11,242 nucleotides of DNA from Bacteroidales bacterium. GTDB taxonomy: Bacteria; Bacteroidota; Bacteroidia; Bacteroidales; UBA12481. Position 1 is the first letter of the stretch, and each line of letters opens with the position of its first letter. Location of the stretch: contig JAGHDB010000029.1 of assembly GCA_021160155.1 (NCBI GenBank), positions 1 through 11,242 of the forward strand, written 5' to 3'. The translations under genes were made by a program, and so were the position numbers. Positions 6,696 through 11,242 of the stretch are shown here, in pieces. The notes beneath the pieces were generated by a model. The model saw only the letters and a program-made list of their open reading frames with translations, did not search any database and was not told the DNA's origin.

Positions 6696-7211
6696 ATGAT
6701 TACACGAAAACTGTTCTATAGCATTCTCTTCCTGTTGATTCCGGTTATTTTTACAGCAGGACATAAATTTTATCTTTCATTGACACAGATTGATATCAAT
6801 AGCAAAACTCACAAATTAGAAGTTGCTGCACGGGTCTTTACTCACGACCTTGAAAACACCATTCTTGCAGAAACCGGTCACAAGCTGTTGCTTGGATCAG
6901 TTCATGAAGCAGAGGAAAGCGACAGCATGCTCACAGATTACCTGCACCAGACGATCCGTATTATTCAGGGAGATAAAGAGATTACCCTCTCTTTTGTGGG
7001 TAAGGAATTTGAAACTGATGTGACCTGGCTTTACCTTGAATCACTTGCAGGTATCGATCTTTCAGAGCCTTTGAAAATTAAAAATGTGATCCTTTTTGAA
7101 CGATTCCCGAATCAGAAAAACATTGTGAATGTGCGATTTGAAAAGCAAATATCCAGTCAAATCCATACGCGCAATCATCCTGAATATGAGTATAAAATTA
7201 CCAGTGACTGA
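6696..7211 (+). CDS. DUF6702 family secreted protein
   Basis: The 171-residue product has an N-terminal hydrophobic signal (roughly residues 5-20, likely cut near TAG-H), followed at once by HKFYLSLTQIDINSKTHKLEVAARVFTHDLE split over residues 23-53. This HKFY-S-T-I...K..LE...R.FT.DLE pattern is the hallmark I recall for DUF6702, a small beta-rich exported family of Bacteroidota with no known activity. In flavobacteria and relatives DUF6702 is often next to an M1 metallopeptidase, and here the M1 gene is its divergent neighbour, which supports the call and hints at a shared process. It is the first gene of a three-gene operon: its TGA is six bases before the decarboxylase start. No catalytic or metal site is obvious. 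A -7 box lies 17 bases upstream of the ATG. Confidence 0.8.
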   Translation: MITRKLFYSILFLLIPVIFTAGHKFYLSLTQIDINSKTHKLEVAARVFTHDLENTILAETGHKLLLGSVHEAEESDSMLTDYLHQTIRIIQGDKEITLSFVGKEFETDVTWLYLESLAGIDLSEPLKIKNVILFERFPNQKNIVNVRFEKQISSQIHTRNHPEYEYKITSD

Positions 7212-7217
7212 TTTAAT

Positions 7218-8675
7218 ATGACTCCACTTCTTGAACAGGCTTATGACCCTGAGATTTTCAGAAAGCAGGCACATCAATTAATTGATCAAATCACAGACCA
7301 TCTGACCCGTTGCTTTTCAAAAACCGAACCGCAGGTATTACAGTGGAGGAATCCGGCAGAACTCAGAGATAAATGGCACAAAATACTTTCGGTTGAAATA
7401 GATCAGAATCAATTCTGGGAAGAAACGATTCATGACACCATCCATCTTCATCACCCTCGTTATATGGGCCATCAGGTTAGTCCGGCCCTCCCAATTGCAG
7501 GGCTCGGAGAACTGATCAACGGCACATTAAACAACGGATCTGCAATTTACGAGATGGGGCCTGTAAGTTCATCCATGGAATCTGTAGTCATACAGTGGTT
7601 GGCTGAAGCGATGGGATTCAACTCAGACGCTTCCGGATTTTTAACCTCAGGCGGATCATTGGGTAATTTCACAGCATTGCTGGCAGCCAGGCAGGTACAA
7701 TCGGGATATAATCACTGGCGTGAAGGCCTCCGGGAAGGATTTCATCCGGCCATTATGGTAAGTGAAGAAGCCCACTACAGCATTGCCCGTGCTGTTCAAA
7801 TGATGGGCTGGGGTGAGCAGGGCCTTGTAAAGGTGCCGGTGAACCATAATCATCAAATTGACGCACAGCAACTTGAACCTTTATTACGCAAATCGTTAAG
7901 TGAAGGTAAGCAGGTCATTATCCTGGTGGGAAATGCCTGCTCCACAGCTACCGGCAGTTATGATCCGCTTGAACCGATGGCTGAGTTTGCTACACGTCAT
8001 AAACTATGGTTTCATGTGGATGGAGCCCACGGCGCCGCTGCAGCTATCACACCCAAATACCGCCATTTGACAACCGGAATTCACTATGCTGACTCGGTGG
8101 TGGTTGACTTTCACAAGATGATGGGTGCCAGTGCCCTGACCACGGCTGTTCTTTTCAAAGACGGCGCCAATTCGTATGCCACCTTTGATCAGGATGCAGG
8201 ATACCTGTTGAATCACGGTGGTAATGACCCCTGGTATGACTCGGCTATGCGGACTGTTGAGTGCACCAAGAATATGATGGGAATTAAAATATTTGCCATC
8301 CTCAAAACATACGGGCCACAGTTCTTTATTGATTACCTCACTTCATGCTATGATCTCGGCAGGACATTTGCAGAGATCATCAAACAAACCGATGATTTTG
8401 ACCTGGCTACAGAGCCGATGAGTAACATTGTTTGTTTCAGGTATCACCCGGAGAATATACCCGGTGACCCGCAGCATGAGCCGGATGAGCTGAACAGGAT
8501 GAACCGGAAGATCCGCCGGCAACTGCTTGAATCCGGTAAATTTTACATCGTTCAAACCCACATCGGTGAAGTCTCCTACCTCAGAACCTCTCTGATGAAT
8601 CCCTTTACTACCCGGGAGGATTTGACATCACTTTTGGATGAGATTCGAAAATATGGTAAAAAATATACATCATGA
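7218..8675 (+). CDS. Pyridoxal-phosphate-dependent group II amino acid decarboxylase
   Basis: This 485-residue, signal-less cytoplasmic protein has the type I fold of group II decarboxylases (aromatic amino acid, glutamate and 2,4-diaminobutyrate decarboxylases). Landmarks in order: EMGPVSSSME (112-121) in the substrate region, TSGGSLGN (143-150) for PLP phosphate binding, SEEAHYS (182-188) with H186 expected to stack on the PLP ring, HVDGAHG (266-272) with D268 pairing with the pyridine nitrogen, and VDFHKMM (296-302) with K300 as the Schiff-base lysine. The product would be CO2 plus an amine. The HVDGAHGA form, rather than HVDAAYGG of aromatic decarboxylases, slightly favours a diaminobutyrate- or glutamate-like branch, but I cannot name the substrate. 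It starts six bases after DUF6702, and its TGA overlaps the ATG of the M14 gene (ATGA at 8672-8675), indicating coupled translation. Confidence 0.92.
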   Translation: MTPLLEQAYDPEIFRKQAHQLIDQITDHLTRCFSKTEPQVLQWRNPAELRDKWHKILSVEIDQNQFWEETIHDTIHLHHPRYMGHQVSPALPIAGLGELINGTLNNGSAIYEMGPVSSSMESVVIQWLAEAMGFNSDASGFLTSGGSLGNFTALLAARQVQSGYNHWREGLREGFHPAIMVSEEAHYSIARAVQMMGWGEQGLVKVPVNHNHQIDAQQLEPLLRKSLSEGKQVIILVGNACSTATGSYDPLEPMAEFATRHKLWFHVDGAHGAAAAITPKYRHLTTGIHYADSVVVDFHKMMGASALTTAVLFKDGANSYATFDQDAGYLLNHGGNDPWYDSAMRTVECTKNMMGIKIFAILKTYGPQFFIDYLTSCYDLGRTFAEIIKQTDDFDLATEPMSNIVCFRYHPENIPGDPQHEPDELNRMNRKIRRQLLESGKFYIVQTHIGEVSYLRTSLMNPFTTREDLTSLLDEIRKYGKKYTS

Positions 8676-10486
8676 AAAAGGTTTCTTTTATTCTGGTTGT
8701 TTTAACCGGCATGCTGTTTTCCTGTAATGTACATGATAACAGTGAAAAGACAGGTAAAGTCAGGTATATCAGAGATGGAGAAACGGGAAAAGCCCTGATC
8801 CGTCTGAAATATGAACATGATTCCACCCTCACCTATCCTGAGGTAATCGCCAATTACCGGAAACTGGATGCCGCTTACCCTGAAGCCAAATTACTGGAAT
8901 ACGGACTGACGGATTGCGGTAAGCCGCTTCACCTTTTTGTAATCAACTGTGATCGTCAATTTAATCCTCAAAAAATCCACCGTTCGGGTAAACGTATCGT
9001 CATGATCAATAATGGCATTCATCCCGGTGAAACCTGTGGAATTGACGGCAGCCAGATGGTGGCTGACGACATCCTAAGAAATAAAAATCAATTACGTAAT
9101 TACCTGGATAATACTGTAGTATGTTTTATCCCTGTGTATAATATTGGGGGATATTTATATCAGAATCCCTGGCACCGGACCAACCAGCCCGGACCGGTCA
9201 ACCCGGGATATCGTGGAAATGCCAAAAATCTGGATCTGAACCGGGATTTTGTCAAACTGGATACCAGGAATGCACAATCATTCGTACAGATTTTCAGATT
9301 ATGGGATCCGGATGTTTTTCTGGATACCCATACCACCAACGGTTCTGACCATCAATATTGCATTACTTACCTGGCTGCACAACATAACAGCATGCCTCAA
9401 GCAATCGGTGATTATTTCGAGCAGGTGATGATGCCGGCGATGTACAAAAAAATGCGTACCACTCCCTATGAGTTAATCCCGTATGTACAATATGTCAACC
9501 GAAATCCGGAAGCCGGAATTACCAATTATTTTCAAACCCCACGGTTCTCAACAGGTTATACCCTTCTTTTTAATTCATTTACGCAGATGACTGAAAATCA
9601 TTGTTATAAACCTTATCCGGATCGGGTGAAATCGATTTATCATTTTATATTGAAGTTGATCGAATTCACCCATGAAAATGCGGATGAGATGGGTCAGGTG
9701 CGGCAAAAATCTAAAGAGCAGGTCAAAAACCAGAAGGTATTTGCCCTGGATTATGCAGTGGACACAACCAACTTCAGGATGATTGAATTTAAGGGATATG
9801 ACCACGGAACGGACCGGAGCCCGCTTACCGGTGAAGTGCGGTATGTGTATGATTACTCCAAACCGTTCACCAGAATGGTTCCTTTTTACGATAATTTCAA
9901 ACCTGTAAAAACCGTCACTGCTCCGGCCTTTTATCTTATTCCGCAGGCCTGGAGTGAAGTCATTGCACGTATGAAGCTTAACGAGGTTAATATGTACCGG
10001 TTAAAGAAAGATACCAGTCTGACGGTTGAGGTGTATTATATCGAGAACAACCAGTGGCCGCGTCGTGCCGGCAACGGTCATTTTTTTCACAGCCGGTTTA
10101 CCACCCGTACAGAGGTACAAACCATCCCGTATCATAAAGGAGATTATCTCGTACCGGTTAACCAGGATTGCAATTATTTCATTGTTAACCAGTTGGAGCC
10201 GGAAGGCCCGGATTCCTATTTCAGGTGGAATTTCTTTGATCCCTGCCTGGAGAATCGCGAGTGGTTTTCTGCCCATCCGGTTTTAGAGGATAAGATTGTG
10301 CAATACCTTCAAAAGAATCCGGAAGCACGGCAGAAACTGGATGCAGCCATTGCTGAAAACCCGGATATGGCGCATAACCGTACGGCCCAGATGCATTTCG
10401 TCTATTATGAATTCGGACTGGCCAACCGGTGGGTCAACCGGTATCCGGTAACCCGTGTGGTTGATGTTCCGGATGGGTTACTTTAA
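8672..10486 (+). CDS. M14 family zinc carboxypeptidase, predicted lipoprotein
   Basis: The 604-residue product starts with a lipoprotein signal: MKK, a hydrophobic run, then LFSC with Cys18 as the acylation site. It should therefore be anchored in the envelope after processing by Lgt. The catalytic domain fills roughly residues 50-340. HPGE (117-120) gives zinc ligands H117 and E120, LDTH (217-220) gives H220, NLDLNRDF (186-193) includes the substrate-binding Asn-Arg pair N190-R191, and TENHCYKPY (307-315) supplies the probable general base E308. All residues needed for activity appear present. The C-terminal 250 residues form an extra region without a motif I know. M14 enzymes remove C-terminal residues from peptides or cut peptidoglycan stems; the substrate here is unknown. 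Its ATG overlaps the decarboxylase stop, and it is the last gene of the operon. Confidence 0.92.
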   Translation: MKKVSFILVVLTGMLFSCNVHDNSEKTGKVRYIRDGETGKALIRLKYEHDSTLTYPEVIANYRKLDAAYPEAKLLEYGLTDCGKPLHLFVINCDRQFNPQKIHRSGKRIVMINNGIHPGETCGIDGSQMVADDILRNKNQLRNYLDNTVVCFIPVYNIGGYLYQNPWHRTNQPGPVNPGYRGNAKNLDLNRDFVKLDTRNAQSFVQIFRLWDPDVFLDTHTTNGSDHQYCITYLAAQHNSMPQAIGDYFEQVMMPAMYKKMRTTPYELIPYVQYVNRNPEAGITNYFQTPRFSTGYTLLFNSFTQMTENHCYKPYPDRVKSIYHFILKLIEFTHENADEMGQVRQKSKEQVKNQKVFALDYAVDTTNFRMIEFKGYDHGTDRSPLTGEVRYVYDYSKPFTRMVPFYDNFKPVKTVTAPAFYLIPQAWSEVIARMKLNEVNMYRLKKDTSLTVEVYYIENNQWPRRAGNGHFFHSRFTTRTEVQTIPYHKGDYLVPVNQDCNYFIVNQLEPEGPDSYFRWNFFDPCLENREWFSAHPVLEDKIVQYLQKNPEARQKLDAAIAENPDMAHNRTAQMHFVYYEFGLANRWVNRYPVTRVVDVPDGLL

Positions 10487-10501
10487 TTAGTAAAGATTGG
10501 T

Positions 10502-11242
10502 TTATCTTGAATTGACAACAACCTTTTTAATTCGCTGGTTATTATTACTATCCTTGACTTGAATGATGCATAATCCACTCATCCTAATTGGAAAGTTGAT
10601 ATCTACTGTTTTCTGCGATATTCTCTGTTCATATAATAAACTACCGTTAAGACTAAATACTTTTATGTCAGCTGGAAGCATTATAGATTCATTTAACTCA
10701 ATTCTAAAAACCGATGTTATGGGATTAGGAAATAAGTTAAAATTGAAATCTAATTCATTGTTTCTCACAAATGTTGGTGGGCCCTCTCTTTGTACAATTG
10801 AAATGTAAGCTGGGCTATCTTCGGCATCAGCTGAAGAAACACGAATTGTTCCGTATCTTTTGTAGTCATATCTATTCCTCTCCCAATGGAAATTGACATT
10901 GCCTGAATTTGTGCCCTTTCCTCCACTGGTTATTGAAAGCCATTCGAGGCCAGAAATCACCTCTGCAGTATAATGCATTATTCCACCTCCGCAATTATAC
11001 ACTCTAAACTGTAAATCACCTGCAATGTTGGCAATACTCCATTCACGTGTCAACTCACAGTTTGGGTGGATTAGCCCCATCTTGAGTGATTGTGACATCC
11101 TTTGGACTTCCTGAAGCTCCACTTGCTGTTACTCTAATTGTTGCTGTTCTGGAACTCGTTAGTGAATTGGTCTGGTAACTGCACCCAATTGTTCCACTGT
11201 TCGTACCCAATGATCCTGATGATATTGAACACCAATCAGATC
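10502..11242 (-). pseudogene. T9SS-exported BACON-repeat protein, C-terminal part, frameshifted
   Basis: Two reading frames on this strand together make one protein end. From the window edge, 11240 to 11055 encodes the tail of a BACON-type domain (GSLGTNSGTI..., then TIRVTASGASGSPKDV and ITQDGANPPKL) and hits TGA. The frame one base on, from about 11075 to 10502, carries a second, more diverged BACON-like domain (WLSITSGGKGTNSG at 61-74 counted from a GTG at 11122, TIRVSS at 92-97, IVQREG near 109-114). It then has a type IX secretion sorting domain from about 10741: NLFPNP, KVFSLNGSLLYE, and the basic end KKVVVNSR. The repeated TIRV...SP...I.Q..G pattern in both frames shows the break. The GTG at 11122 is thus not a true start. 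Such proteins are exported through T9SS and held at or released from the surface; BACON domains are thought to bind glycans or mucin. A sequencing error cannot be excluded. The gene continues beyond the window. Confidence 0.8.

Noticed and set aside
10493..10508. A hairpin AAGAT-TGGTTT-ATCTT as a terminator between the M14 and T9SS genes.
   Set aside because: The stem has only five mostly A/T pairs and no following T run, and it overlaps the stop codon of the minus-strand gene.
11050..11070. A programmed +1 frameshift joining the BACON frame to the sorting-domain frame (CTG TGA G resembles the prfB CTT TGA C site; CCC A can slip).
   Set aside because: Slippage of a CTG-reading tRNA onto TGT pairs poorly, there is no upstream Shine-Dalgarno-like stimulator as in prfB, and I know of no such control in BACON proteins. 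An indel is simpler.
10502..11122. A complete 206-residue gene starting at GTG 11122.
   Set aside because: The first 20 or so residues are an out-of-frame reading of a BACON repeat, there is no signal peptide although the C-terminus carries a T9SS sorting domain, and the domain continues in another frame upstream.
1..11242. tRNA, rRNA, CRISPR array, transposase, integrase or attachment sites.
   Set aside because: Almost all sequence is taken up by convincing protein genes, no gap exceeds about 100 bases, and none of the proteins resembles a mobility enzyme.

Overview
The window looks like chromosomal DNA of a Bacteroidota bacterium, most likely a free-living or environmental relative of the Bacteroidales/Marinilabiliales. 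The evidence is the gene content and the promoters. There is a type IX secretion (T9SS) C-terminal sorting domain on a BACON-repeat protein, a DUF6165 + family-9 glycosyltransferase pair, a DUF6702 protein beside an M1 metallopeptidase, and -7 elements of the Bacteroidota TAnnTTTG type in front of several genes. Shine-Dalgarno sequences are mostly absent and A/T-rich leaders take their place. Base composition is even from about 1 to 10490; the last 740 bases look more A+T-rich.

Layout. (1) 1-1291, plus strand: the 3' end of a DUF6165 gene, then a heptosyltransferase-like GT9 starting at TTG one base later; this is a piece of an LPS/glycan assembly cluster. (2) 1366-2007, plus: a secreted protein of unknown function with its own -7 box. 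(3) 2045-2092: a tandem repeat of six related octamers between convergent genes. (4) 2102-3370, minus: an outer-membrane beta-barrel of the Omp85 superfamily without POTRA domains. (5) 3462-4262, plus: lgt, with a very good Bacteroidota promoter. (6) 4267-6621, minus: a large exported M1 metallopeptidase that ends 4 bases from lgt. (7) 6622-6695: a divergent control region carrying two abutting palindromes, the second running into a -7 box. (8) 6696-10486, plus: a tight three-gene operon of a DUF6702 protein, a PLP-dependent group II decarboxylase, and an M14 carboxypeptidase lipoprotein joined by an ATGA overlap. (9) 10502-11242, minus, running off the edge: the C-terminal part of a T9SS-exported BACON-repeat protein, broken by a frameshift.

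How the genes may work together. Most products act at the cell envelope: glycan transfer, lipoprotein lipidation (lgt), an outer-membrane barrel, and two exported zinc peptidases. The most coherent unit is the divergent locus 4267-10486, where an aminopeptidase-type M1 enzyme and an M14 carboxypeptidase lipoprotein could trim peptides from both ends and a cytoplasmic decarboxylase could act on a released amino acid. That link is inferred from gene order; no substrate can be read from the sequence. There is no RNA gene, CRISPR array, transposase or integrase, and no gene-free stretch over 300 bases.
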